DNA of 57,891 nucleotides from Eubacteriales bacterium (GTDB taxonomy: Bacteria > Bacillota > Clostridia > Acetivibrionales > JANLFN01). The stretch covers positions 1 through 57,891 of the forward strand of contig JANLFN010000015.1 in assembly GCA_024655885.1 (NCBI GenBank), written 5' to 3'. Each line of letters begins with the position of its first letter. Position 1 is the stretch's first letter. The position numbers and the translations under genes were made by a program. The notes under the pieces are model-generated. The model was not told the DNA's origin and did not search any database. It was given only the letters and a program-made list of their open reading frames with translations. Positions 35,564 to 44,490 of this stretch are shown here, in pieces.

Positions 35564-37162
35564 CTATAACAAACGGCTGCAGAAGAAAACCGGTTTACTT
35601 CCTGTTGCAAGGGGATTTTTGAACTTGTAGGTTATTTTCAGGCCGCCGTCCTCAAATACTTCAATCTTATCCACCAGCTTTTCCAGCAGCTCTCTGGTGA
35701 GCGCGGAGGCATTCCACAGGGAACCCGGCGGCAAAAGCGCGCCCTCTGCTTCAACGGCAGCACCGGCATGCCGACCCAGCGCAGCTTGAAGCTGGTTGTA
35801 CCTGTCCGCCAGGGCTTCCTTTTCCCTGCCGAATTCCCTGCTGAGCCCCATGAATTCCTGCTCTCCCAGTACGCCTTTGACCTTGTCCAGATACAGATTT
35901 TTTATCACATGGTCTATTTCATCCATTTTTTTCCTCACATCCGCCAGGTCCTTTTGAACCGCTTGACGGCGGTTTTCCCTCCAATGCTTTTGGATCTCCC
36001 CGGGAATATCCGCCCGCTTTATAGCCGGTTCAACCATGGTGCGCATATCCTCCCATACGGCGGATTGGAGGTCGCCGGAGCTTATGGCGTGCCTTGAGCA
36101 GTATTTGGAGGTGTACCTTTTATACCTGGAGCAGATCAGGTATTCCTCTCCCTTTTTTGTTGTTGTGAAGGTCATGTATTCGCCGCAGTCCCCGCAGAAA
36201 ACATATCCGGAAAACAGCTTTAAAGGTTTTTTGGAATTAAAATTACCTGTGTTCCTGCGGGACATCATTTTTTGCACCAGGTCAAAATCCTCCTCCGACA
36301 CCACAGGCTCATGGGTGCTTTTTACGGTCACCCAGCTTGACCTGTCCAGGGTGAGAAGCTTTCCGGATTTATAGCTGGCCTTTTTATACTTGCCCTGGGT
36401 TATGTTGCCTGCATAGGTGGGATTGCTCAATATGCTTTTGATGGTGCTGGGCCCCCACAGCGGATTTTTCAGCCTTCCGTTTTTGTACCTGCTGCCGGCC
36501 GCCTTATAGCCGGCGGGATTAGGCACCTTCTCCGCATTCAGGGCATGGGCTATACAGCTTAGGCCATGCCCTTCGATATACATTTTAAAAATCCGCCTGA
36601 CAACGGATGCGGCAGCTTCATCCACAAGAAGCCTGCTGCCGTTTGCCGGGTCCTTTTTGTACCCATAGGGGGCAAAGGCTCCGATAAACAGGCCGGCAGC
36701 CGCCTTTGTCCTCAACACGCTCCGGACCTTTTTGGATATGTCCCTGGCATACAGGTCGTTGATTACCGACTTGAAGGGGGTTATATCGTTGACGGCCGTG
36801 TCCTCGAAGGTGTCGATGCCGTCGTTTAAAGCAATATACCGGATGCTTTTCTCAGGGAAGTACTTTTCCATGTATCTCCCCGTTTCTATGTAGTCCCTGC
36901 CCAGCCTGGAAAGGTCCTTGGTGATGACCAGGTTGACCCGGCCTGCTTCGATATCCTCAACCATCCTTTTAAAACCCGGCCTGTCGAAGCTGGTGCCGGA
37001 GTAGCCGTCGTCAATATAGGTGCCGGCAATATTCCAGCCCTGCGCGTGTACGTACCGGGTCAGGTAGTCCAGCTGGTTTTTGATGCTTTCCGACTGGGAG
37101 GTATTGTTTTCATCTTCTCTTGACAGCCTGCAGTAAATTGCGGCGTTATAAACGTTTTTCAT
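35564..37162 (-). CDS. Large serine recombinase (site-specific integrase/excisionase)
   Basis: This 532-residue recombinase has a resolvase-type catalytic domain (about 5-150) with nucleophile Ser14 in YCRLSRED and the arginine-bearing stretches TKDLSRLGRDY and YARDISKKVRSVL. A recombinase domain (about 165-270) starts APYGYKKDP and includes NPTYAGNITQGKYK. A zinc ribbon (about 330-370) has CGDCGEY and CSRYKRYTSKYC, and a coiled-coil region follows. The length and zinc ribbon fit the phage/CTn-type group. ATG 37162 follows AAAGGGG. It ends about 30 bases from the DUF4231-like gene and starts 180 bases from attR, the usual place for an integrase. It should catalyse attB x attP integration. Confidence 0.95.
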   Translation of the reverse strand: MKNVYNAAIYCRLSREDENNTSQSESIKNQLDYLTRYVHAQGWNIAGTYIDDGYSGTSFDRPGFKRMVEDIEAGRVNLVITKDLSRLGRDYIETGRYMEKYFPEKSIRYIALNDGIDTFEDTAVNDITPFKSVINDLYARDISKKVRSVLRTKAAAGLFIGAFAPYGYKKDPANGSRLLVDEAAASVVRRIFKMYIEGHGLSCIAHALNAEKVPNPAGYKAAGSRYKNGRLKNPLWGPSTIKSILSNPTYAGNITQGKYKKASYKSGKLLTLDRSSWVTVKSTHEPVVSEEDFDLVQKMMSRRNTGNFNSKKPLKLFSGYVFCGDCGEYMTFTTTKKGEEYLICSRYKRYTSKYCSRHAISSGDLQSAVWEDMRTMVEPAIKRADIPGEIQKHWRENRRQAVQKDLADVRKKMDEIDHVIKNLYLDKVKGVLGEQEFMGLSREFGREKEALADRYNQLQAALGRHAGAAVEAEGALLPPGSLWNASALTRELLEKLVDKIEVFEDGGLKITYKFKNPLATGSKPVFFCSRLL

Positions 37163-37320
37163 CCTGTGCCGGCCCCTTTCATGGTGCGGAGGGAGATGGA
37201 CATATGCCTGCCCACGGGATTCAGCCCGAACCCGTACAGTATTATTTTTATGAAGGAACGGGCTTGGACCATGCACACCGGAGAAAACTTCCCTGAGACC
37301 ATGCCGCCGACCCTATCCAT

Positions 37321-37349
37321 GTGTTCCTGTTGAGATGTGCCGTGGGGGA
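37321..37349. repeat. attR: recombinase arm plus core repeat
   Basis: Arm GTGTTCCTGTTG (37321-37332), seven spacer bases, then core CCGTGGGGGA (37340-37349). To the right the transpeptidase frame resumes. Confidence 0.85.
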
Positions 37350-37729
37350 TATATGGCATACACGGAACGATTTTCGAAGACTCCATCGGGAGTGCGGCAA
37401 GCCACGGCTGCATCCGCATGCACACTGAACAGATAAAGGATCTGTACCGTATTGTTCCTGTGGGAACGCCCGTGGTCATTGTAAACGGGTGCTTCGGGCC
37501 CTTCGGCAGGGGGTTCAGCGACATCGATTCGGGAGACAGGGGAGCGGATGTGCTGGCCATTCAGATACGGCTCAAGGATTTGGGATTTTACAAGGGAAGC
37601 ACCGACGGGATTTACGGGGAGGATTTGAAGGAGGCCGTGCATACGTTTCAAAGGGCTCACAAGCTGCAGGTTAAAAACAAGATTACCAAAGCAGATTGGC
37701 AGGCCATGGGTTTCAAGGAATTTGAATGA
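37340..37729 (+). pseudogene. L,D-transpeptidase, C-terminal part with catalytic motif and PG-binding domain
   Basis: This is the 129-codon continuation of the gene interrupted at 33339. Directly after the core come IYGIHGT and ASHGCIRMH, the conserved YkuD motif with catalytic His and Cys. The end of the YkuD fold follows (VGTPVVIVNG), then a peptidoglycan-binding_1 domain (about RGADVLAIQIRLKDLGFYKG to TKADWQAMGF). Together with 33027-33338 it forms a 233-residue enzyme that cross-links meso-DAP peptides. As a separate piece it has no start codon with ribosome site in its own frame, so it is not expected to be made. It is not decayed: no stop or frameshift is present. Confidence 0.85.
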
Positions 37730-38043
37730 AGCCTTCAAGCAAAATGCAAAAGTTTTTTCATAAAACATGAAACAATATTAAAATTTTTATATAAAAGTGG
37801 GCTATTTTTTGATATAATTTTAACAAGAACATATGGATAACGCACTTGAAAATTGGAATTAAATCAAGGTGGTTATCGATGAAATCCCCGCAGTTTGCTT
37901 TATGGAAATATTGAATTATAAACTGCGCTCGTTAAAAATGTTGAAAAATATATAAAGTGGGTTGTCTGACCTTAAGGGTTGTAAAAATTGCCTGAGAGAG
38001 AGGAGACGGGTGCCGGCGGATTATTCTTTGCCGAAGGATGTCT
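37730..38043 (+). promoter_or_regulatory. Leader region of aspA-hydF, unidentified regulatory RNA candidate
   Basis: A TATAAT at 37813-37818 (weak -35) would start a leader of about 270 bases. Its distal half has GC-rich helices around GGTGCCGGCGGA..TTTGCCG (38009-38033) and a GAGAGAGGAG segment. A terminator directly before the aspA ribosome site follows. The layout of conserved-looking fold plus terminator is that of a riboswitch or attenuator. It does not match T-box, glycine, SAM, TPP, guanidine or c-di-AMP patterns that I could check by eye. Confidence 0.45.
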
Positions 38044-38079
38044 ATGCCTTTTCCTGCTCTTGGGGGAAAGGCATTTTTT
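38044..38079 (+). terminator. Leader terminator upstream of aspA
   Basis: ATGCCTTTTCC (38044-38054) pairs with GGAAAGGCAT (38065-38074) and is followed by six T's, only about 20 bases before the aspA start. Transcription of aspA must read through it. Confidence 0.8.
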
Positions 38080-38100
38080 CGTGCCAGAGGAGGCGATTGT

Positions 38101-39516
38101 ATGGATGGAGGTATTGAAAAAAACTTCAGAGTGGAAAAGGATGCGCTGGGAGAGAAACAGATTCCTGCGGAGGCCTATTATGGGATTCACACCGCAAGGG
38201 CTGCCGAAAACTTTCCGGTCAGTGGGAAAAAGACAAACAGGCACCTGATCCGGGGGATGGTGCTGGTGAAAAAAGCGGCGGCTGTGGCCCACAAAAGGCT
38301 GGGCCATATACCGCCGGAGGTCATTGAAGCGGTTGTAGAGGCCTGCGACGGCATCCTGAAAGGGGAGCTGGCGGACCAGTTCATAGTGGATGCCTTCCAG
38401 GGAGGAGCGGGAACCTCAACCAATATGAATGTGAATGAGGTCATTGCCAACCGGGCCATAGAGCTTCTGGACGGCCGCAAAGGGGATTATGGGCTGGTGC
38501 ACCCCCTGCACCACGTGAACTGCTGCCAGTCCACTAACGATGTTTATCCCACGGCGCTGCGCATTGCCGCCATAGAGCTTCTGCGCCCGTTGAGCCAGGC
38601 CTTTGCCTCTCTTCAGCAGGCGCTGCAGAAAAAGGAAAATGAGTTTGCCCATATTGTCAAGCTGGGGAGGACCCAGCTCATGGACGCCCTTCCCATGATG
38701 GCAGGGCAGGGCTTCGGCGCGTATGCCAAAGCGGTGGCCCGCGACCGATGGCGCCTTTACAAGGCGGAGGAGAGGCTCAGGGAGGTGAACATAGGCGGAA
38801 CCGCCATCGGTACGGGGATGAACGCCTCGGAAAAATATATATTTACAGTGACGGAGGTGCTGCAGGAAATAACGGGATTGGGCATTGCCCGCAGCGAATA
38901 TCCCATGGATATCACACAGAACATGGATGTGTTCGTGGAGGTGTCGGGGCTGTTGAAAGCGGCTGCCGCCAACCTCATCAAGATATCCGGCGACCTCCGG
39001 CTGCTGTCGTCGGGCCCCGACGGAGGAATCGGGGAAATACGGCTGCCGCCTGTCCAGGCCGGCTCTTCCATCATGCCGGGGAAGGTCAATCCCGTGATCC
39101 CGGAAATGGTGGCGCAGACAGCCTTCAGGGTCATTGCCAACGATGCCGCCATTACGGGGGCGGCAATGCAGGGGCAGCTTGAACTGAACGCTTTCACGCC
39201 GCTTATTGCGGAAAGCCTTCTTGAATCGCTGGAGCTGCTGACAAAAGCCGTGGAACTTTTTGAAAAAAAGTGTGTTGGCGGCATTGAGGCGGATGAGCAG
39301 AGGTGTCTGGAGCATGTGGAGAGGTCCTCCGCACTGGCTACCGCCCTTGTCCATCACATCGGGTACGAGCAGGCCGCCGAGATTGCCAAAAAAGCCCAGG
39401 CCCAGAGGAAAACGGTGCGGCAGGTCCTGGAGGAAGAAGGCACGGTGGCGGAGGAATTGCTGGAAGAGGTTTTGGACCCCTATCAGGTCACAAAACCGGG
39501 GATTCCGGGTAAATAA
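38101..39516 (+). CDS. aspA: Aspartate ammonia-lyase
   Basis: This 471-residue member of the fumarase/aspartase superfamily converts aspartate to fumarate and ammonia. Signature stretches are GGAGTSTNMNVNEVIANRA near residue 100, HVNCCQSTNDVYPTALRI, GTAIGTGMNA and the catalytic loop GSSIMPGKVNPVIPEM near residue 320. The spacing favours aspartase over class II fumarase. ATG 38101 follows AGAGGAGG. It is followed 26 bases later by hydF, an arrangement known from hydrogenase-maturation clusters of other anaerobes. The leader terminator suggests regulated expression of the pair. Confidence 0.92.
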   Translation: MDGGIEKNFRVEKDALGEKQIPAEAYYGIHTARAAENFPVSGKKTNRHLIRGMVLVKKAAAVAHKRLGHIPPEVIEAVVEACDGILKGELADQFIVDAFQGGAGTSTNMNVNEVIANRAIELLDGRKGDYGLVHPLHHVNCCQSTNDVYPTALRIAAIELLRPLSQAFASLQQALQKKENEFAHIVKLGRTQLMDALPMMAGQGFGAYAKAVARDRWRLYKAEERLREVNIGGTAIGTGMNASEKYIFTVTEVLQEITGLGIARSEYPMDITQNMDVFVEVSGLLKAAAANLIKISGDLRLLSSGPDGGIGEIRLPPVQAGSSIMPGKVNPVIPEMVAQTAFRVIANDAAITGAAMQGQLELNAFTPLIAESLLESLELLTKAVELFEKKCVGGIEADEQRCLEHVERSSALATALVHHIGYEQAAEIAKKAQAQRKTVRQVLEEEGTVAEELLEEVLDPYQVTKPGIPGK

Positions 39517-39542
39517 GACATTTTTGGAAGGAGGACTGGAGT

Positions 39543-40811
39543 ATGGGAATGAATGAAACACCCCGTTCGGAACGGGTGCACATAGCTATTTTCGGCCGGA
39601 GGAATGCGGGGAAGTCAAGCCTCATCAATGCCCTGACAGGGCAGGAAGCGGCCCTGGTATCCCCTGTAAAGGGAACAACCACCGACCCGGTTTACAAGGC
39701 CATGGAACTGCTGCCCATAGGGCCGGTGGTGTTTATCGACACCGCAGGCTTGGACGATGAGGGGGAGCTGGGGGAGCTGCGGAAAAAGAAGGCCCTGGAG
39801 GTGCTGAATAAAACCGATGTGGCCATCGTAGCCTTTGACTGCCTCCTGGGGATATCGGATTTTGAGCTGGATATTGTGCGCAGATTGAAGGAAAAAAGCA
39901 TACCGGTGGTGGGGGCCGCCAATAAAATCGACGGAGCGGAGGAGGCTGCCGGCAGGTGCAAGGAGTATGAAGCCATGCTGGGAATCAAGGTATGCCCGGT
40001 TTCCGCGTTGAAGGGCCAGGGGGTGGAGGAGCTTAAGAAAACATTGATGGGCATGCTGCCCGAGAGCGAAGACAAATTTACCCTCCTGGGCGGCCTGGTA
40101 TCCCCGGGGGACCTGGTGGTGCTGGTGGTGCCCATCGACAAGGCGGCTCCCAAGGGAAGGCTGATCCTGCCGCAGCAGCAGACAATCCGGGATATCCTGG
40201 AGAGCGACGCCATAGCCGTGGTGACAAAGGAGCATGAGCTGAGGGAAACCCTGGAAAGCCTGGGCAAAAAACCACGGCTGGTCATAACCGATTCCCAGGT
40301 TTTTCTTAAGGTGGCGGCGGATACCCCCAGGGATATACCCCTGACCTCCTTCTCCATCCTGTTCGCAAGGCACAAGGGGGGACTTCCGGAGCTGCTCCGC
40401 GGCGCTCTCGCCGTTGAGAGGCTAAAAGACGGGGACCGGATTTTGGTTGCGGAGGCCTGTACCCACCACCCCCAGGCGGATGACATCGCCCGGGTGAAGA
40501 TTCCCCGCTGGCTCCGCCAGAAAACAGGCAAACGGCTCCATTTTGACTACGCCAGCGGAGCAAGCTTTCCCGACAATATAGGCGATTATGCCCTTGTGGT
40601 GCACTGCGGGGGCTGCATGCTCAACCGCAGGGCCATGGTCTACAGGGTGGGGCAGGCGGTGGACGCCGGCGTGCCCATTGTGAATTACGGGGTTCTCATT
40701 GCCTATGTCCAGGGCATATTGGAGCGGGCCATAAGCTGCATGCCGCTGGCGAAAACGGTTTGGGAGGAGGAAGTGCAGGCTGCCCAGGCCGGAAAGGATG
40801 TCAAAAATTAA
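39543..40811 (+). CDS. hydF: [FeFe]-hydrogenase H-cluster maturation GTPase HydF
   Basis: This 422-residue scaffold protein assembles the 2Fe subcluster of [FeFe]-hydrogenase and delivers it to the apo-enzyme. The N-terminal GTPase domain has FGRRNAGKSSLINAL, the GTTTDPV switch, DTAGLDDEGELG and ANKID. A dimerisation domain follows. The C-terminal domain bears the cluster ligands in EACTHHPQADD and VHCGGCMLNRRAM. Together with the ech operon it shows the organism has both hydrogenase types. hydE and hydG are not in the window. The ribosome site GGAGG is eight bases from the ATG. Confidence 0.95.
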   Translation: MGMNETPRSERVHIAIFGRRNAGKSSLINALTGQEAALVSPVKGTTTDPVYKAMELLPIGPVVFIDTAGLDDEGELGELRKKKALEVLNKTDVAIVAFDCLLGISDFELDIVRRLKEKSIPVVGAANKIDGAEEAAGRCKEYEAMLGIKVCPVSALKGQGVEELKKTLMGMLPESEDKFTLLGGLVSPGDLVVLVVPIDKAAPKGRLILPQQQTIRDILESDAIAVVTKEHELRETLESLGKKPRLVITDSQVFLKVAADTPRDIPLTSFSILFARHKGGLPELLRGALAVERLKDGDRILVAEACTHHPQADDIARVKIPRWLRQKTGKRLHFDYASGASFPDNIGDYALVVHCGGCMLNRRAMVYRVGQAVDAGVPIVNYGVLIAYVQGILERAISCMPLAKTVWEEEVQAAQAGKDVKN

Positions 40812-40952
40812 TAGATGCGGAGGGGAAGATTCGCCGGAGATAAAGGGGATTTTATCAATGACGGCGGGATTCTTTCGCTCCTGCGGCCGGGAAGGCCGGC
40901 AGAGGGGGAAAAGGCCAAAGTATTATTGGGAATTTTTGCCTCACAGGTGCTT

Positions 40953-41885
40953 TCAAGAGGGGGAGGAGTTTTTGAATGCACCCAGGCACTGCCGCAAAGC
41001 CGGTATAATTTTACCTCCCCGCTCCGAAATGTAAACCCCGGACAGGATAAGGACGGAGCCGGCAGCGGCCAGGGCGGTAATCCTTTCGCCGAGGACAATA
41101 ACCGCTGTCAAAATAGTTACCAGGGGTACCACGTAGATATAGCTGCTGGCTTTCACCACTCCGATGCTATTGACGGCCATGTTCCACAGGATATAGCACA
41201 GGGAGGAGGCCACCAGGCCTAAAAACAGCAGGTTGGGCAGTACGCCCGGCAAAAGCAGCTTTTCCATTTTAAAATCAACCTTAAATATAAACAGGGCGGG
41301 GAGCATGGTCAGCAGCCCGTAGAAGAAAATCTTCCGGGTCAGGTAGAGGTTGTTGTACCCGCTGCCCAGCTTGTTCAGCAGGATGGTGTAAATGGCCCAG
41401 ATCAACGCGGCCGCCACAGCCAGAAGGTCCCCCAGGGGATTAAGCTTCAGCACGTAATTCCCGTTGAAGATGACCAGGAATACTCCCCCGAAAGCCATCA
41501 GAGACCCCAGAACAAGCCCGGGGTTGAGCCTTTCCCCTTTGACGAAGAGATGGGCCAGAATGGCAGTAAATACGGGTGCCAGCGACACCAGTAAGCTGGT
41601 GTTGGAGGCCAGGGTGTATTCCAGTGAGATATTTTCCATTAAAAAGTACACAGTAACTCCACATAGGCCGGCAGCGAGGAAAAGGAGCTCTTCCTTCCAG
41701 GAGCCCGGCTTTTTGAATCTGGGATGGATGAGCAGCAGTGCGATATAGGCCATTAGAAACCTGAAAAATAATATTTCTATGGGGTGCAGGTTTTTCAGGA
41801 GCACCTTGGTTGAAATAAATGTGATCCCCCAGATAAATACCGTAAAAAGTGTTATTACATGCCCGAACAAAGTCTTTTTATTCAT
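40953..41885 (-). CDS. EamA-family (DMT) transporter
   Basis: This 310-residue drug/metabolite transporter is made of two five-helix EamA repeats, ten hydrophobic segments in total. Family features are FIWGITFISTKVLLKNLHPIEI at the first helix pair, the SLEYTLASNTSLLVSLAPVF stretch near residue 85 and the matching SSYIYVVPLVTILTAVIVLG in the second half. The substrate cannot be predicted; amino acid or metabolite export is common. It is convergent to hydF, with about 140 bases of GC-rich spacer between the stops. It is transcribed alone. Confidence 0.9.
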   Translation of the reverse strand: MNKKTLFGHVITLFTVFIWGITFISTKVLLKNLHPIEILFFRFLMAYIALLLIHPRFKKPGSWKEELLFLAAGLCGVTVYFLMENISLEYTLASNTSLLVSLAPVFTAILAHLFVKGERLNPGLVLGSLMAFGGVFLVIFNGNYVLKLNPLGDLLAVAAALIWAIYTILLNKLGSGYNNLYLTRKIFFYGLLTMLPALFIFKVDFKMEKLLLPGVLPNLLFLGLVASSLCYILWNMAVNSIGVVKASSYIYVVPLVTILTAVIVLGERITALAAAGSVLILSGVYISERGGKIIPALRQCLGAFKNSSPS

Positions 41886-42128
41886 TTTACCAGCTTCCTG
41901 ATTATTATTTTAATTGCTTTCATAATAGAATACACAAAAAAAAGGGCATTGTATTGTATAAAATTGCGTTAATGAAAAATTAAAGAGTCAAGCTTTAAAG
42001 TTTAAAAGGTTAAAACAGGCTGCCCCTCCTTTCAGAACAAGGATTTTCCCTTTGATCCATTCCTTGTATAATTACCTAATAAGCGGTATAATGGAATAAA
42101 AGCTGTTTCCGCAAAAGGGGGATTCTGA

Positions 42129-44468
42129 ATGCAGAAGAAAAGAATACTTTCCATTCTGGCTGCTGCTGCGATTTTAACCGCAGCCGTGTTTCCGGCCTAT
42201 GCAGACCAGGCCGTGGTGAAGCAAGCCGTGGTTGTGCAGCAGGGCAGCTCCGGCACGGGTGTAGATGAAAGCAGTGTGAAAATTTCCAGGACCGTGGCAA
42301 AAAATACGGCAGTCAAATTTTTAAAAGACTATTTCGACATTGAAATTACCGACAAATATGAAACAAACATGGAATTAAGAGAGGATTATCCCGTCTACGG
42401 ATTTTTGCAGGGGAACCGGCAGACCGTTTGGGAGTTGAATTTCCAAAGGAATGACAATGTAAGCAGCTCGGGAGCTTCCGTTTGCGTAGATGCAAATTCC
42501 GGAAAAGTTGTAAGTGTACGCAATTTTCAATACAGTTTTAGGAGTGAAGAGCCGCCGAAGGTTGCTGCAATCACACAGGAACAGGCCAGGAAAGCCGCTG
42601 AGAGCTTCCTTAAAAAAGTGAATCCGGAGGAGTCGGCAAAGCTTCAGCTGGATGAAAAAACAAGTTCCTACGGCTATGGAGGAGGGATGTCCGCCCAATA
42701 CCCGTTTAATTTTATCCGGGTTGAAAACGGATTGAAGTTTTATAATAACGGAGCTGCCATTGAGGTGGACGGCACAACGGGAAAGGTGACCTCCTACACC
42801 TTCAGCTGGAGTGATGATGCCTCTTTCCCGGAAAAGGGCAGCGCGATGGATCCGGCCAGGGCCCTGGAATTGATGACCAATGCGGCTGAAATGAAGCTTT
42901 TCTATATCCCCTACTTCGACAACAGGAATTACGCCGAATTGCCCGGTGCGGTCAAGCTGGTCTATGGGATTGGGTTCCCGGACGGGTCCTTGCTGGATGC
43001 GGTGGATGGGAAAATGCTCCAGGAGAACGCCGGCATCGGAAAAACCTTGAAAGTAAAGGACCTGACGGAGAGTGAAAAGCGGCAGCTGGAACAAAAGTGG
43101 AAGGCGGTACCTCAACTGGACAGGGAAATGGACGACACAGCGGCGGCAGAATTGATCAAGGCCAGGATTGAAGAGCTTTTTGGCAAGGATTATGAGGTCA
43201 ATTCCATAAGGTATGAGGAAAACAGCAGCAGTTGGGGAGCCATGGGGAAGAACGTCTGGACGGCCCAGTTCTCCAAAAAGGATTCCAATACGCCCTATAA
43301 CCAGGATTCGGGAACCATAGCGGTGGATGCCGCCACAGGACAGCTGATATGGGTCAGCAAGTACAATTTCATAGGTATGCAGGACACGTCGGAGTTTACG
43401 CCCAAGCTGACATGGGAAGAGGCATACGGTAAAGCCGTTGATTTAGCGGCGGCGTATTTCCCGGACAAGGTCAGGAATATCAATACCCGGCAGAGGTATA
43501 TCAAGCAGTACAGCTATGTCAACGGGAAGAAAATGCCCGAGAGGACATATTATTTTAACTTCCCCAGGATGGAGAACAATGTCCCCTATCAAAACGACGG
43601 GATTAGTGTGGAGTTCGATATAAAAACAGGGAAGGTCACAAGCCTTCGCTGCAGCTGGAGCGATAAGCTGAAATTTCCCGGTGTCCAGGGGATTCTGGAC
43701 AAGGAAGCTGCAAAGCAGGCATATTTTAAGCTTTTTGTACCCGAACTGGTCTATGGACTGGTGGACAAAAGCGGCGATCCCGAGAAGCCGGAGATGGAAG
43801 TAAAGCTGGTCTACAGGCTGGCCCCCCAGAGTTTGTACAGTACGTCGGGCTATATGGATGCATTTACCGGGAAGGCCCTCGATTTTACCGGCAGGGAATT
43901 GGATGAAGAGGTGGAAAGCTTTAAGCAGGCCATCAAAGGTCATTGGGCCGAGAAGGAATTGCAAATACTTTCTTACCAGGGAATTATAGATGTCCACGGG
44001 TTCCAGCCGGATAAAGGCGTTACAAAAATGGAGGCGGCCAAAATCCTTGTAAACGCCAAAGGCTACCAGCCCTATTTGATCCGGGATACCGACGGCTTGA
44101 AGTTTAACGACATAGCGAAGGACAGTGAAAATTACAAGTACCTTCAACTGGCTGTGGAATACGGCATAATCGACAATACGCCGGGAGATTTCAAGGGGGA
44201 CGAAATCATTACAAGGGAGGACATGGCAGAGCTGCTGGTGAGGCTGCTCCAGTACAACAAAATAGCGAAACTGCAGGGAATATTTTCGCCGCCCTTTAAG
44301 GACGCCGGAGAAATAAGCCCAGATAAATACGGATATGTCGCGGTGGGGAAGGGCCTGGGTATTTTGAACGGGAGTGACGGCAATTTCCGTCCCAGGGATC
44401 AGGTGACTGCAGCCGAGTTTGCCGTTGCGGTCTATAATGCCCTGGGCACCTTAAAGAACCCGGAATAG
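42129..44468 (+). CDS. SLH-domain surface protein with YcdB/PepSY-like repeats
   Basis: This 779-residue exported protein has a signal peptide (residues 1-25, cleavage after VFPAYA). Two or more YcdB/YcdC-like units follow (about 50-320 and 335-590). Each contains paired PepSY-type blocks with VCVDANSGKVVSVRNFQ, EVDGTTGKVTSYTFSWS, AVDAATGQLIWVSKY and FDIKTGKVTSLRCSWS. Three C-terminal SLH domains (about 600-775) bind secondary cell-wall polymer, for example HWAEKELQILSYQGII. It is probably anchored at the cell surface and may act as a protease inhibitor-like or peptide-binding protein. The family's role is not established. Confidence 0.85.
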   Translation: MQKKRILSILAAAAILTAAVFPAYADQAVVKQAVVVQQGSSGTGVDESSVKISRTVAKNTAVKFLKDYFDIEITDKYETNMELREDYPVYGFLQGNRQTVWELNFQRNDNVSSSGASVCVDANSGKVVSVRNFQYSFRSEEPPKVAAITQEQARKAAESFLKKVNPEESAKLQLDEKTSSYGYGGGMSAQYPFNFIRVENGLKFYNNGAAIEVDGTTGKVTSYTFSWSDDASFPEKGSAMDPARALELMTNAAEMKLFYIPYFDNRNYAELPGAVKLVYGIGFPDGSLLDAVDGKMLQENAGIGKTLKVKDLTESEKRQLEQKWKAVPQLDREMDDTAAAELIKARIEELFGKDYEVNSIRYEENSSSWGAMGKNVWTAQFSKKDSNTPYNQDSGTIAVDAATGQLIWVSKYNFIGMQDTSEFTPKLTWEEAYGKAVDLAAAYFPDKVRNINTRQRYIKQYSYVNGKKMPERTYYFNFPRMENNVPYQNDGISVEFDIKTGKVTSLRCSWSDKLKFPGVQGILDKEAAKQAYFKLFVPELVYGLVDKSGDPEKPEMEVKLVYRLAPQSLYSTSGYMDAFTGKALDFTGRELDEEVESFKQAIKGHWAEKELQILSYQGIIDVHGFQPDKGVTKMEAAKILVNAKGYQPYLIRDTDGLKFNDIAKDSENYKYLQLAVEYGIIDNTPGDFKGDEIITREDMAELLVRLLQYNKIAKLQGIFSPPFKDAGEISPDKYGYVAVGKGLGILNGSDGNFRPRDQVTAAEFAVAVYNALGTLKNPE

Positions 44469-44490
44469 GCAATAATAGGGGAGGAGATCT

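Larger units (their letters stand above)
33339..37339. mobile_element. 4001-bp serine-recombinase element interrupting an L,D-transpeptidase gene (skin-like)
   Basis: The element lies between two copies of CCGTGGGGGA (33339-33348 and 37340-37349). Removing one copy plus the interior gives CCG TGG GGG ATA TAT GGC, which continues the transpeptidase frame without a gap (P-W-G-I-Y-G-I-H-G-T). Just inside each end is one arm of a 12-base inverted repeat, CAACAGGAACAC at 33354-33365 and GTGTTCCTGTTG at 37321-37332. The large serine recombinase lies at the right end. Other cargo is a coiled-coil protein, a YbaK-type deacylase, a 35-residue protein and a DUF4231-like membrane protein. There is no relaxase, replication or capsid gene, so transfer would depend on other functions. 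Confidence 0.9.

Noticed and set aside
33339-37339. Prophage or conjugative transposon
   Set aside because: No capsid, portal, lysis, relaxase, coupling or replication gene was found. The content fits a minimal serine-recombinase element.
38416-39561. 381-codon minus-strand frame opposite aspA
   Set aside because: Antisense shadow of aspartase with a His/Leu-rich composition and no family pattern.
40815-41222. 135-codon plus-strand frame between hydF and the EamA gene
   Set aside because: Most of it overlaps the EamA coding region antisense. The first part has no family match and no ribosome site.
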